From contig NC_088301.1 in the NCBI RefSeq assembly GCF_032854445.1, positions 24,908,402 to 24,972,401 on the forward strand: a stretch of 64,000 nucleotides of DNA, read 5' to 3'. Shown here in pieces: positions 1 to 10,213 of this stretch. This stretch comes from Liolophura sinensis (taxonomy: Eukaryota > Mollusca > Polyplacophora > Chitonida > Chitonidae). A program made the position numbers and the translations under genes. The number at the start of each line of letters is the position of its first letter. Position 1 is the stretch's first letter. The notes under the pieces are model-generated. The model made no database searches. It was not told where the DNA came from and was given only the letters and a program-made list of their open reading frames with translations.

Positions 1-1265
1 CACAACCCCACTATGTGAATGAGTATTTCTCATGAGAATTCACTGCATGACTATTGTGAATCTGGAGTAAAGCCACCAGTAATTGGCAAGTTACTGATGA
101 ACTTTCCCATGTATAACATATGGACTTGCATCACAAAAGCTGAAAGAGCAGTGGACCGCAAGACTATGTGCAGTTTGTCATTTACTCTCACCTAGGCCCC
201 TACAAAGGGCAAAATCTACAAGTGGGGAATCTACAAGTTTGCTGTTCAAGGCTGCGATTGAATCATGTCGTATATAGCTTATGTGTGCCGTGGTTAGGAG
301 TTGCAGGTGTTTGTCAGTATAAGGAAGCCCCCAGCGTAAAATCAGCTGTCCAACACCACCAGCCACTTACCAGGCCTCTAACGGCGAGGAGACCGGTGAA
401 TATTAACTGGCTTACAGACATTTACCTCCAAGGAAGCCTCATTCTGCACAAAGTTAAACAAGGCCACATTTGGAAACCAATAGCTGCTCAGATTTCACTT
501 ACCAGCACATCATTATTTTTAAGCAGTGTTTGTTCTTATATAATACGCATGTGTAATGGATCTAGCTGCTACCAAACTGTTCTGTTATCAATTTTGCCTA
601 TGACAGTGGATCAGTATGGCAAGGTATGTTTCAACCCTTTGCAGTCATTTTTCTTTTATTTTATTTATATATCTGTACTCTAAGATTTTACGAAGGGTAT
701 CAGTTTTATGGGTGAGGGAAACTGGATTGTCTGGGGTAGACCTCTGACCTTTTGCAAATTACAGTCACCAAGGTCTCATGGGCAGAGAGAGCAGAACGGG
801 AAATAACACATACCCTGTCCAAGACTGGGTTTGAAAACAAGTTATGAGTTAATTTACCTTACTTATGCACATGTATGTTACAAAGCAAAAGCATAAGTAC
901 TCAAAAAAATAAACCCCTGAGAAGTCACATATTGGATGTTCCAGTATTTCAACAAAATTTTATTTGTCAGGCAGCATGGTATAGCAATGAGATCAGAGGA
1001 TTAGGGTGGTAAAACATAAAAGTACATGTAGTGTCAAAACAGTGCTACTGGTTTTGTTGACTCATTTTAATGAAAGATCATAACTATATAGATTGTCAGT
1101 GTCTACAGAATGCCTGCTACTGCCAGCCCTCCTTATCCTACACCTCCACCCCCCACCCCCATTCCTCTTCACAAATACCACAGCTTTCTATATCTATTGC
1201 TCTTTTCATTGGCTACATCCATTACACTGTAAATCATTCATCAACCTAAATCTGCTGACGCTGCT
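1..1265. other. 3' flank or late introns of the C8orf76-like gene; no exon recognised
   Basis: The C8orf76-like gene runs on the minus strand and must continue below 2224, because its exon 4 ends in phase 1, but I could not match any later exon here. The stretch around 60-190 and 700-840 looks like old dispersed repeat (for example a purine-rich block near 780-800). The open frame at 168-683 on the plus strand has no recognisable domain and crosses this repeat-like sequence, so it is not called. Confidence 0.4.
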
Positions 1266-1508
1266 TAATGACCCAGAAGCCTCTCACCAATGCGGTCGCT
1301 GTGAGTTCAAGACAAGGTCATACTGGCTTCCTCTCCGGCCGTAAGTGGGAAGGTCTGTCAGCAACCTGCGGATGGTCGTGGGTTTCCCCCGGGCTCAGCC
1401 AGTTCCCTCCCACCATAGAGCTGGCCGCCGTCGTATAAGTGAAATATTCTTCAGTACGGCGTAAAACACTTCAATCAAATAAATGAATAAATAAATAAAC
1501 AAATAAAA
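1266..1508 (+). mobile_element. SINE-1 copy (tRNA-derived, mollusc type), 5' truncated
   Basis: This is the first of many copies of one family. Shared marks are a tRNA-like B-box region (GTGAGTTCAAG), the middle block CAGCAACCTGCGGATGGTCG, the block CCACCATA..CTGGCCGCCGTCG, the 3' block TTCTTGAGTACGGCGTAAAA, and a tail of AAAT/AATA repeats. The tRNA A-box head is missing in this copy. Confidence 0.85.
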
Positions 1509-1704
1509 ACATCTGCTCAGTCTTCTATTGTTTGTGTGTATAGCTGAGCTGTGTATATATACCATCTACTTGTGTGACTTTTCACCTACCTTGAAGATGA
1601 CAAATAAAATTTTGTGGAATTATTGAAATATTGAAACGTCAAATATGCAACTTTTCCGATTTTTTTTTCGAGTATCTATGCTTTTGCATTATGCTAAGCT
1701 TATT

Positions 1705-1900
1705 GGTGGATTTATTTATTTATTTATTTATTTGATTGGTGTCTTACGCCGTACTCAAGAATATTTCACATATACGACGGCGGCCAGCATTATGGTGGGT
1801 GGAAACCGGGTAGAGTACGGGAGAAACCCACGAACATCCGCAGGTTGCTGGATGATCTTCCCACATACAACCGGAGAGGAAGCCAGCATGGCTTAATGAT
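1705..1900 (-). mobile_element. SINE-1 copy, 5' truncated
   Basis: Reverse-oriented copy: the TTTATTTATT tail comes first at about 1709, then the complement of the TACGGCGTAAAACACC block, the CGACGGCGGCCAGCATTATG block and the rest of the middle region. The tRNA-like head is absent. Confidence 0.85.
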
Positions 1901-2223
1901 GGACCAACATGAGTGTGTTACAAAGCATGAGCAAAATACTTTAGGACTATCAGACTTGATACATGTACTTGTTTCCCATCACCTGGTTGTATGCCATTTT
2001 ACCTCCCCCTCCTCACCCCCCTCCCAACATCAGAACTGAACCCGAAATTGTCACAGAAAGATGAAAAAAGATCACAAAATAATTGTTAAAAAAAGGAAAA
2101 TTGTTCTGTTGTGAAACAAGTAATCAAATCTGAGTAGTCGTATTGTTGAATCTGATGCATTTGGCTTTTCTTTGGGAAGTGTTTGAATGGATTTCTCCGC
2201 TCATAAATTGACAATAGTTTTAC

Positions 2224-2308
2224 CTGTGAAGTCTTCAGTCTTCGTGTAAATGTGATGCAACAGTGACAGTCCCTGGATTTCATGATCCTCATTAGTGCCT
2301 TGTTCAAA
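2224..2308 (-). CDS. C8orf76: C8orf76-like coding exon 4 (genuine copy next to array 2)
   Basis: 85 nt, from acceptor GTTCTCAG|TTTGAAC to donor CACAG|GTAAAA, phase 0 to 1. It encodes FEQGTNEDHEIQGLSLLHHI followed by YTKTEDFT. Only this copy continues into unique exon sequence and a donor, so it is taken as the genuine exon; the copies at higher coordinates repeat just its first part. Confidence 0.82.
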
Positions 2309-5300
2309 CTGAGAACAAACAAACAAAATGTGATGCAATAGTGGCAGCCTCTGGGCTTCATGATCCTCATTAGTGCCTTGTTCAAACTGAGAACAAACAA
2401 ACAAAATGTGATGCAATAGTGGCAGCCTCTGGGCTTCATGATCCTCATTAGTGCCTTGTTCAAACTGAGAACGAACAAACAAAATGTGATGCAATAGTGG
2501 CAGCCTCTGGGCTTCATGATCCTCATTAGTGCCTTGTTCAAACTAAGAACAAACAAACAAAATGTGATGCAATAGTGGCAGCTTCTGGGCTTCATGATCC
2601 TCATTAGTGCCTTGTTCAAACTGAGAACAAACAAACAAAATGTGATGCAATAGTGGCAGCCTCTGGGCTTCATGATCCTCATTAGTGCCTTGTTCAAACT
2701 AAGAAGAGACAAACAAGTTGAGATGTAACTGAGAAGAGACAAACAACATGTGAAGTAACAGTGACAGTCCCTGGGCCTCATGATCCTCAGTAGTGCCTTG
2801 TTCAAACTGAGAACAGACAAACAAGATGTGATGCAAGAGTGACAGTTCCTGGGTTTCATGTTCATCATTAGTGCCTGATAATTATTGTTAATATGGAGTG
2901 GCAGGCCTACAGCCACAGTACTCCAGAATCTGCCAGAAGTAAGTTGAGCAACCCCTCTGCTTTAGCTAACTCTTAAGCTTCAACTCGTTCTCCCTAAAGC
3001 TGATATATCTTTTTTTTTTTTACGTACTGTTTCCTGGAAAATATTTGTCACTGTTGTGACATAATTGACCTACATACTGCATGTTTTAATAGGCAAGGTC
3101 CCACTTTTCATAGCTTTACGCCTCAAAAACTAATCTCGTGTCACGTGACAGCCACTGTGGAGTAAGAAAATGAGGTGATTCAGAACCGGCCTATTCTCTC
3201 AAGGGCCTTTTGGTAATATGTGGTTGACACTGCTCACAAGTGTATTTATGGCATTGAGATCAGTTGCCTTCCACAAATACGACAGACTATAGTTCAATGA
3301 CTTTGCTTGACAAGTGACAAACACATTCATACATGTAAGTTTGTCTCGTTTGTCCGTTGTTAAACCACAAAAATGACCGCTGTAATAATAGCTGATGTAT
3401 TGAAAACATCCTTGAGTACGACTTTGAATCCAATAAAACAAATTTATAAATAGAGCCCTGTCCAACAAATCTGTCTAAACTCTACCTTAATCCACAATGA
3501 TGTCCTGTAAACAATTCTGTGGGAATGCTTTAATTTGTACTAGCGGTATCCCTGAGTTGCAGAGTTATTCACTAACCAGCTGTCTGGCCACACGCACAGC
3601 CTCTGCCTTGTTTCCCACATTCAGATGACATCGACTGAGAGACTCCAGCACGTCACGCCGCATACACATTCCACCTGGGGGAAGTGACTCTGCAATAAGA
3701 AACTGAACATCTTCACTACCTGCTGTTTCATCAGCCCATGTGCCAGTTCACAAAAACGATTTTTGACTTAAATAATGCATCAAAATTTGAAGTGTGATGT
3801 TAACCTTGAATTCTGAACGTGTGATTTTAAACTGGAAACATTTGACATACGTATCAATATTTTAACTTCTTGGGTCATATATAAGTATATATGTATGTAT
3901 GCTTGGGGTTTAATGTCATACTTAATAATTTATAAGTCATATGATGAGGAGTCAATAGCCTACAATGGTATGTAGTGGAACTGTAGCTATTGAATTCTCA
4001 AAATTTGTTCCAGTCAGTGTAAAAGTGATTACAGAAATAATAAGCTTACTTGAATAACTATCATTTACTGTTAGTATTTGTGAATAATGACATAATAATT
4101 GGAGAAAACCATAAAAAAAAGTTTATACGTTTAACAGATCAGTGTGAAGCCTTTCCAATATAATATATTATATTTGATATCTCCACCAAGAGCTTTCTTC
4201 TATCTGCCAGTCATGCCTGTTCAGTGTTCAAGCTCACTTGATTTTGTTTGACATTTTGCCCCAGTCTTTTCATATCTGCCAGTCATGGTTTTTTCAATGT
4301 CCATCTTACCTAATACACGTATTTGTATGTTTTGGTAATTTCCTGAACTTTGCTGTATCTTCCAGTAACATTTGTTCAATATGAATCTTACCTATTATAA
4401 TATATTTTCCTGTTCTTTGTTGTTTTATTTACTTATTTAATTGATAAGCATATGATGTCACACTCATTGATATTTCACTTATATGATAGTGGCCAGCATT
4501 ATGGAGGGATGAAACCAGACAGAGCCTGGAGGAATCCCCCAATCATCCACACATTGCTGGCAAATTTTCTCAGGTACGGCCACATGTTTGATATTTTCTC
4601 TGAGCTTTGCTGTACCTGTTCAGAGTATATCTTACTGTACATAATATAATCTGATATTTCACCTGAGCTCTGCTGTAACTGTTCACAGTGAATCTTACCT
4701 AATACAGTCAGATATTTCACCTGAGCTCTGCTGTAACTGTTCACAGTGAATCTTACCTAATATAGTCTGATATTTCACCTGAGTTTTGCTGCATCTGTTC
4801 ACAGTGGATCTTACCTAATAGTCAGATATTTCACCTGAGCTTTGCCGTATCTGTTCAGAGTGAATCTTACCTAATATAGTCTGATATTTCACCTGAGTTT
4901 TGCCGCATCTGTTCACAGTGGATCTTACCTAATAGTCAGATATTTCACCTGAGCTTTGCCTTATCTGTTCAGAATGAATCTTACCTAATATAGTCTGATA
5001 TTTCACCTGAGCTTTGTCTTATCTGTTCAGAGTGAATCTTACCTAATGTAGCCTGATATTTCACCTGAGCTTTGTTGTATCTGTTAAGCATGAATCTTAC
5101 CTAATATAGTCTGATATTTCTGCCGAGCTTTGTCGTTCGTATCTGTTCAGAGTGAATCTTACCTAATATAGTCTGATATTTCACCTGAGTTTTGCCGCAT
5201 CTGTTCACAGTGGATCTTACCTAATAGTCAGATATTTCACCTGAGCTTTGTCTTATCTGTTCAGAATGAATCTTACCTTATATAGTCTGATATTTCACCT

Positions 5301-7211
5301 GAGCTTTGTCTTATCTGTTCAGAATGAATCTTACCTTATATAGTCTGATATTTGACCTGAGCTTTGTCTTATCTGTTCAGAGTGAATCTTACCTTATATA
5401 GTCAGATATTTCACCTGAGCTCTGCTGTACCTGTTCAGAATGAATCTTACCTAATATAGTCTGATATTTCACCTGAGCTTTGTTGTGTCTGTTCAGAATG
5501 AATCTTACCTTATATAGTCTGATATTTGACCTGAGCTTTGTCTTATCTGTTCAGAATGAATCTTACCTTATATAGTCTGATATTTTACCTGAGCTTTGCC
5601 GTATCTGTTCAGAGTGAATCTTACCTGATATCGTCTGATATTTCCACCGAGTGAGTGAGTGAGTGAGTGCTTGGGGTTTAACGTCGTACTTAACAATTTT
5701 TCAGTCATATGACGACGAAGGAATCTTTAGGGTGCATGTACGTGTAATGCGCCTCCTTGTAGCAGGACGGATTTCCACCGCTCTTTTATTTAGTGCTGCT
5801 ACACTGAGACGACTTACCGAAGGCAAATAAGCTGCCCCGCCGAAGCCATTATACTGATACGGGTCAACCAGTTGTTGCACTATCCCCTTCATGCTGAACG
5901 CCAAGCGAGGAAGTTACAACTTCCTCTTTTAAAGTCTTAGGTGTGACTTGATCAAGGATTGATCCTGGATCTACCGGTCCCGAAGCGGATGCGCTACCAA
6001 CTGTGCTATCCGGGCCGGTTATTTCCACCGAGCTTTGTCGTATCTGTGCAGAGTGAATCTTACCTAATGTAGCCTGATATTTCACCTGAGCTTTATCTTA
6101 TCTGTTCAGAGTGGATCTTACCTAATATAGTCTGATATTTCACCTGAGCTTTGTCTTATCTGTTCAGAATGAATCTTACCTAATGTAGCCTGATATTTCA
6201 CCTGAGCTTTGTCTTATCTGTTCAGAGTGAATCTTACCTAATGTAGCCTGATATTTCACCTGAGCTTTGTTGTATCTGTTCAGCATGAATCTTACCTAAT
6301 ATAGTCTGATATTTCAAGAGAGCTTTGCCATATCTGTTCAGAATGAATCTTACCTAATATAGTCTGATATTTCACCTGAGCTTTGTTGTGTCTGTTCAGA
6401 GTAAATCTTACCTAATATAGTCTGATATTTCACCTGAGCTTTGCCGTATCTGTTCAGAATGAATCTTACCTAATATAGCCTGATATTTCTGCCGAGCTTT
6501 GTCGTATCTGCCGACCATGTAGTGATAATCAGCAGAGAATTTCAGCTGTGTAATTTTACTCTCGTCACTATCAGATTCTGCATCCTCAAACCACTGCAAA
6601 GGTGAAACGTTAAAAACACATAAGACATCATATTATATAATACATATATTTTAATACTTTAATAAATACCATATATTTACATGTGAAGTTGTTAAATGCA
6701 AAACAAAAACAATCTTCAGATGCCAAGAACTCTAGACTGTAATCCAGTAGCGTGTATGTTCAGTCTCTTAGTATTTAGAGGTCATCACATTTCACTCTCA
6801 GAGTGCTTAGCCCATACTGCATTTTCAGCCAGTGTCATAGCTGTATATAGTATTTTACTCTCTGTTTCCATCTTGTACTGTGTATGACTGCTTTAGCTGT
6901 GTAGTATATGAGCAATATTTTTATCTCATATTTAATTTATTTTGGGCACGCATGTACATTCTTGACCATTACACTTTTTGACCAGCAAACTGTTAAACAA
7001 TATTTAGTATAACACAAAAAATAGTTCTCTAGGATCTTGGCAATTTTACAAATTTACGTACCAAAGGAGAACATATCTTGGCATTATACGATGTTAATTT
7101 CTCTTGAGATGCACATCTTTTTTCAGTAAGGAATATTGAGTCATCAAAGTTGAATTCCATGATGAGTCCAGCTGCATGGAATGATAAAATCACAAAATCT
7201 TTAAAACTCAT
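2224..7211 (-). CDS. C8orf76: C8orf76-like TPR-type protein, four coding exons, 3' part not found
   Basis: Exons join as 7211-7062, 6593-6470, 3689-3577 and 2308-2224, with canonical GT-AG borders and matching phases (0, 1, 0, then 1 at the last donor), giving about 157 residues. From memory of human C8orf76, diagnostic matches occur in order: FDDSIF and SYNAKICSP, then WFEDAESDSDE with LKF..D..Y....YDKARQKYQ, then MRRDVLESLSRCHLNVG with an Ala/Val-rich helix, then GTNEDHE..LSLLHHI. The family is poorly studied; its helical hairpins suggest a tetratricopeptide-like scaffold and no enzyme motif is visible. The ATG at 7211 sits next to a good acceptor; an alternative in-frame ATG lies at 7160 beside FNFDDSIF. 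Both large introns carry arrays copied from the gene's own exon edges. Homology is solid; the start and the missing 3' exons are not settled. Confidence 0.85.
2309..2880 (-). repeat. Array 2: tandem copies of the acceptor and 5' end of C8orf76 exon 4
   Basis: Unit 78 bp. Exon-start copies lie at 2386, 2464, 2542, 2620, 2698 and 2806 (minus strand), plus a partial copy near 2870; the genuine exon starts at 2308. Each unit has a TTTGTTTGTT tract, a CAG or TAG acceptor, and then an exon-like segment reading FEQGTNEDHEAQRLPLLHH. Because 78 is divisible by 3, reading continues in frame from one copy to the next as ..HHILFVCSQFEQ... The copies at 2386, 2464 and 2542 reach the genuine exon without a stop. 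From 2620 upward a TAG created in the 2542 acceptor intervenes. The long open frames seen here in other registers are by-products of the repeat. Confidence 0.9.
2881..3576 (-). other. C8orf76-like intron 3, upstream part; nothing coding seen
   Basis: Unique-looking AT-rich intron sequence between exon 3 and array 2. An 89-codon open frame at 3199-3468 has no recognisable domain. Confidence 0.6.
3577..3689 (-). CDS. C8orf76: C8orf76-like coding exon 3
   Basis: 113 nt from acceptor TTATTGCAG|AG to donor CTG|GTTAGT, phase 1 to 0. With the split codon from exon 2 it reads ESLPPGGMCMRRDVLESLSR and continues CHLNVGNKAEAVRVARQL. This lines up with [26 protein letters not shown] of the human protein, confirming that splicing must skip the whole donor array between exons 2 and 3. 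Confidence 0.87.
3893..3958 (-). mobile_element. SINE-2 3'-tail fragment
   Basis: Contains the family's end block GCTTGGGGTTTAATGTCATA, then a match to the CAGTCATATGACGACGA block, with several substitutions, in C8orf76-like intron 2. Confidence 0.6.
4150..4427 (-). repeat. Array 1, old diverged outer copies
   Basis: Two or three degraded copies of the exon 2 edge. They keep the complement of the donor (CATCTTACCTAATA, GAATCTTACC) and also ATCTGCCAGTCATG, which matches a further-upstream part of the genuine exon (ATCTGCCGACCATG) that is absent from the 58-bp core unit. The first duplications therefore seem to have covered more of the exon than the later amplified unit. Confidence 0.6.
4428..4588 (-). 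mobile_element. SINE-1 copy, diverged, inserted in array 1
   Basis: Tail TTTATTTACTTATTTAATTG, then degraded versions of the CACTTATACGACGGCGGCCAG and CCGCAGGTTGCTGGCA blocks. It separates the old outer copies of array 1 from the main block. Confidence 0.65.
4589..6469 (-). repeat. Array 1: tandem copies of the 3' end and splice donor of C8orf76 exon 2
   Basis: Unit 58 bp with about 24 copies besides the genuine edge at 6470. On the minus strand each unit reads CAAAGCTCAGGTGAAATATC, then AGACTATATTAG|GTAAGATT and the CAT..TGAACAGATA link. This is the codon run KARQKYQ..L of exon 2 plus its donor GTAAGA. Many copies have AAG|GTAAGA, at least as good a donor as the real TAG|GTAAGA. The unit is not a multiple of 3, so frames rotate. 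One full SINE-2 (5652-6019) splits the array. Spacing is regular but there are no spacers, so this is not a CRISPR. Confidence 0.92.
5652..6019 (-). mobile_element. SINE-2, near full length, inserted in array 1
   Basis: tRNA-derived head on the minus strand (GGCCCGGATAGCACAGTTGG, A-box-like), a body with GAGGAAGTTGTAACTTCCTC and GCGTTCAGCATGAAGG, and the 3' block TCATATGACTGAAAAATTGT followed by AAGTACGACGTTAAACCCCA and CACTCAC repeats. A 13-bp target duplication TATTTCCACCGAG flanks it (5639-5651 and 6020-6032), so it landed inside an array unit after the array existed. Confidence 0.9.
6470..6593 (-). CDS. C8orf76: C8orf76-like coding exon 2 (genuine copy next to array 1)
   Basis: 124 nt, phase 0 to 1, from acceptor CACCTTTGCAG|TGG to donor TTAG|GTAAGA. 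It encodes WFEDAESDSDESK, then a helix pair ending YDKARQKYQAIL. The human protein has QWFYEETES and a Y.KALQEY helix in the same place. The last 35 or so bases plus the donor are the source of the 58-bp array that fills the downstream intron. Confidence 0.88.
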
Positions 7212-7212
7212 A
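7062..7212 (-). CDS. C8orf76: C8orf76-like coding exon 1
   Basis: The exon begins after the acceptor TTTTCCTTGCAG and ends at the donor G|GTACGT. It encodes about 50 residues ending ..SYNAKICSPL, with FNFDDSIF matching the FEDSVF segment of human C8orf76. The acceptor in front suggests a separate 5' UTR exon upstream at higher coordinates. Start codon choice (7211 or 7160) is open. Confidence 0.75.
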
Positions 7213-8865
7213 CTGCAAGGAAAAGAAATAAAAAATGAAAAAATGAAAACAAACAATGAGATCAATCTGAATTAAAACAGAACATTACAGAATTTTATGA
7301 AGAATATTATTTAAAAAAGATTCATTTTTCTTGCTTATTTTGGGTTTAACATTGCTTTTAACCTTATTCCAGCCATTTCACAATGGTCTCTCTTTTCAGA
7401 AGAACTGACGATCCTAACACTGACATATTCGGCCAATTGCCGTTTTATTCGCACATACAGTCTTTACCTGCGTCGACATTAATGCAGAAAGTGTTGCAGT
7501 GAAACTGGTTTCTAACTGTAGTTAGAAAAATTCTCTGTCAACTTGTAAATTGATTTTTTATTTCAATCCTAATGGTCGTGTGGGAGAAATAAGATTATAT
7601 TTTATTTAAAAGTAAACAAAGGATTTCTGATGCTGTCAGTTGTAGAACGAAAACTGGACACATCATCATTCGTAATGCCTGTAGAAGTGGAGATCTCTGA
7701 CTTCAGTATAGATGTGTTTTATCAACAAAATGACTCAGAATGAATATTGTACAAAATGATATTATTTGTTAACTACACATATTACATATACACTGGAATG
7801 ATAGCTAAACATAGTAAAATAATGACAATTTAAAACTGCGAACACCTGAGCAGGCACGTTACCGTGCAAGTCTTTGGAAATCTCGTATTTCCCTCGTTCC
7901 CTTTGGAAAATCAAGGGAGGTCACTCTCATGTACACCTCGGTGCAATGACAGCTAGGCTCACAACGGAGTAGGTCTAGCCTGCATCGTCAATCACTACCG
8001 AAATACGTGAAAATTATTTCACATCGAAATTCTATGAGATATAAGCCGTCAGTTTTCCTGGCATGGTTCAGTTGCAGGATAAATTTTACTAAGCATATTA
8101 CATTTTTGGTTGTTTCTCATAAAATCTGGCTAAATGAATTTTAAATCAGCCTGCATAGCATATTTCACACGGCAGGCGATCAAGTCCCCTGACAAATTCG
8201 CTTCTATCAAGCATGTGAAAAAGCAAGGTGAACTGGTGGGTCTAATTTGTGGCATTCCGATTACGAACATGGATATCTCGAGGCCTGGTTGTGTGAAAGT
8301 GACAGAGAATGTGTAATCTAGTATCAGACTTCCCTAGATTATATGTAAGCTTCAATCACTCCAGATTTACTTTCCCGCATAGACCGAGTCACTGTCCATA
8401 ATCTTACACACCTAATAGTAATCTATATAGAGTACAACCGACTGGAATAACGGTGGCTAAAAGCTCTAACGCTGTTGCACTAAAACTTCATGTAACATTG
8501 TTACGAAAGATCAACCCTGCTACGTAGGCCTATTATATTCCACTATGCAAATAATGCGGCTCAGCCTGTACGAAAGAGCGTTCATTGACGTTAATTGTGA
8601 TGTAACGTTTTATTATTATTATTATTATTTGTTTGAAATGACACCGCGCGATTCTTGCAAACGAATCGATAGTTGTTACTTTACTACAAACACGTTTAAG
8701 TAGGAGAATCAACTGTTGCTCGTCATTTCTCCACCACGAAAATTCGTAGCCCATATTATATTCGACGAGTGTAGTATCTCCCGGCTGTGCAAATTTCTAA
8801 AAGCCCTTAGCTATTTGTTCTAAGCTTTGGAACATCTTTATGTAAACATACATTCATAATGTGTA
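7213..8865. other. Region upstream of the C8orf76-like coding exons; no gene recognised
   Basis: This should contain the 5' UTR exon and promoter of the C8orf76-like gene, but no clear element can be named. A 60-codon plus-strand open frame at 8134-8316 has no known motif. A short ATT run lies at 8612-8630. Confidence 0.45.
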
Positions 8866-9014
8866 TTCTTAATATAATTTTTAGGACGAATCTAACACGC
8901 ATGCATCGGATTTGAACGAAGGTGTAGCTCTTTGTAAGCATTATACCGGAATCGCGTCCACATAACTAGGGGTGGACAACGATCCCGCGTTTCAGTTTAT
9001 ATAAGCCACCCTTA
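8866..9014 (-). repeat. Dispersed repeat also found at 58330-58500
   Basis: The reverse complement of this stretch matches 58330-58500: shared blocks include AGCTTATATA, CGATTCCGG.ATAATGCTTAC, CCGATGCATGCG and GTTAGATTCGTCCT, at roughly 80-85 percent identity by eye. A MITE (9015-9595) is inserted at its CCACCCTTA end. Confidence 0.7.
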
Positions 9015-9595
9015 AGTCCCGCCCAGACTATACAACATCGTTCAACTTTTGTTGACTGAACAGCAGGTTGAATGCTGTTGGGTGTCCCGTCCAAATTACA
9101 AATCAGATAGGTCAACATTATCCAACTCTGTCGTCGTGTGTTGAGGCGTGTTTTTTTTTTTTTTTTTACCAAACTTTCGATAAATTGGAGTGAAATTTCC
9201 ATCTTTCTCTCCATTGCATGAGACAAAATGATTTTATGTCCCTGTCTTTGTAATCTTTAGTGAGAGTGTTGTGCATGCAAGGGTATTTTGCATACTCCTG
9301 TATCAATGAAACTGTCTCATCGTGAGACCAGTTTCTCTATTTGGTGCCTTCATTTTGCCACGGTCACGTGCCTTTAGACGGTCACGTTTTTTCTACACGC
9401 CCGCTGATTGGCTACTGCTACTCAACTTGACTAAACTTGTTGACAAAAAACACACATGCACATTTCCGACTCATCAAAGTTGGATGGTGTTGAGTGTTGT
9501 TGAACCAAGTTGAAGAACCCGTTCACACTACTCAACACGGCTCAACTTGTTGAGTCAACAAAAGTTGAGTGATGTTGGATAGTGTGGACGGGCCT
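9015..9595. mobile_element. Harbinger-type MITE with about 50-bp terminal inverted repeats
   Basis: Left end AGTCCCGCCCAGACTATACA and the complement of the right end AGGCCCGTCCACACTATCCA begin inverted repeats that continue through TTCAACTTTTGTTGACT. TTA flanks both ends (9012-9014, 9596-9598), as in PIF/Harbinger elements, which duplicate TWA. There is no transposase frame inside. The inner ends are rich in GTTGA/TCAAC words. The element sits inside the older repeat at 8866-9014. Confidence 0.8.
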
Positions 9596-10150
9596 TTAGG
9601 CTCCCATGGAGTCGTGTGATTATATGTTATGAGTGCAGGCAATGTTTCATGTCCAGGGAGGGGGGGGGGGGGGGCGTGGATTGCCGACGACAGGCAGAGT
9701 ACCATAATTAAAAAGAGAGCTGTGAACGTGAACAGGGATCCCTTTTTAAAGTGTTGGAAGTATTTTGACTGGAAATTCATGCCGGCCCCAGTTTATATGT
9801 ACATGTATATATGTTATCTTTATATGTATTGTTGGGCTTCATGGTGAAGTGCCCAACTGTATATAGGCGATACATGTTTTCTTCACTACACTAGCCGGCT
9901 CACTTTGAGAGGCGGGCGTGCACACGCATGCGAGAAAATATGTACACCTAGCCTATATCCTACGTGCCAGGGATCGTATGTATATAACTGCGTTTAAAGA
10001 AGGGATGTTGCCAATGAACGAAAAAATCGACATGCGTTTACGCACGTTTGAAACACGCACGTTTGAAACACGCACTCATGAACTGACCGGTTGTGAATGC
10101 ATATTTTGAAAATTTAACACAAGTGCTCAGACTGAAAGACTGGAAGATTT
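9596..10150. other. Intergenic; G-run and short repeats only
   Basis: Holds a run of about 17 G at 9658-9674, and a short tandem of CACGCACGTTTGAAA near 10040-10070. No supported gene. Confidence 0.5.
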
Positions 10151-10154
10151 AGTT

Positions 10155-10170
10155 GGCCCTGAAAAGGGCT
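10155..10170 (-). terminator. Histone mRNA 3' stem-loop
   Basis: On the minus strand AGCCCTTTTCAGGGCC, an almost ideal replication-dependent histone 3' stem-loop (consensus GGYYCTTTTNAGRRCC), lies 44 bases after the last H4 Gly-Gly codon pair. Its presence shows that the H4 copy arose from a cell-cycle-type histone gene by DNA duplication rather than from a polyadenylated message. Confidence 0.85.
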
Positions 10171-10213
10171 GTTGGGTAGTCGTTGCTGGTAGTCCGAGAA
10201 GAGCTGGCGTCGA

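Noticed and set aside
168-683. 171-codon plus-strand open frame at the window start
   Set aside because: No domain, biased composition, and it crosses repeat-like sequence on the strand opposite to the gene.
2086-2916. 276-codon minus-strand frame with repeated KALMRIMKPRGCHYCITFCL
   Set aside because: It is the wrong frame of array 2. The frame continuous with the genuine exon is the FEQGTNEDHE one.
2309-6469. CRISPR-like regular arrays
   Set aside because: Units are contiguous without variable spacers, the context is a eukaryotic intron, and the units match an exon edge.
8134-8316. 60-codon plus-strand frame upstream of the C8orf76-like gene
   Set aside because: Looks protein-like but has no recognised motif, no splice context and no second line of support.
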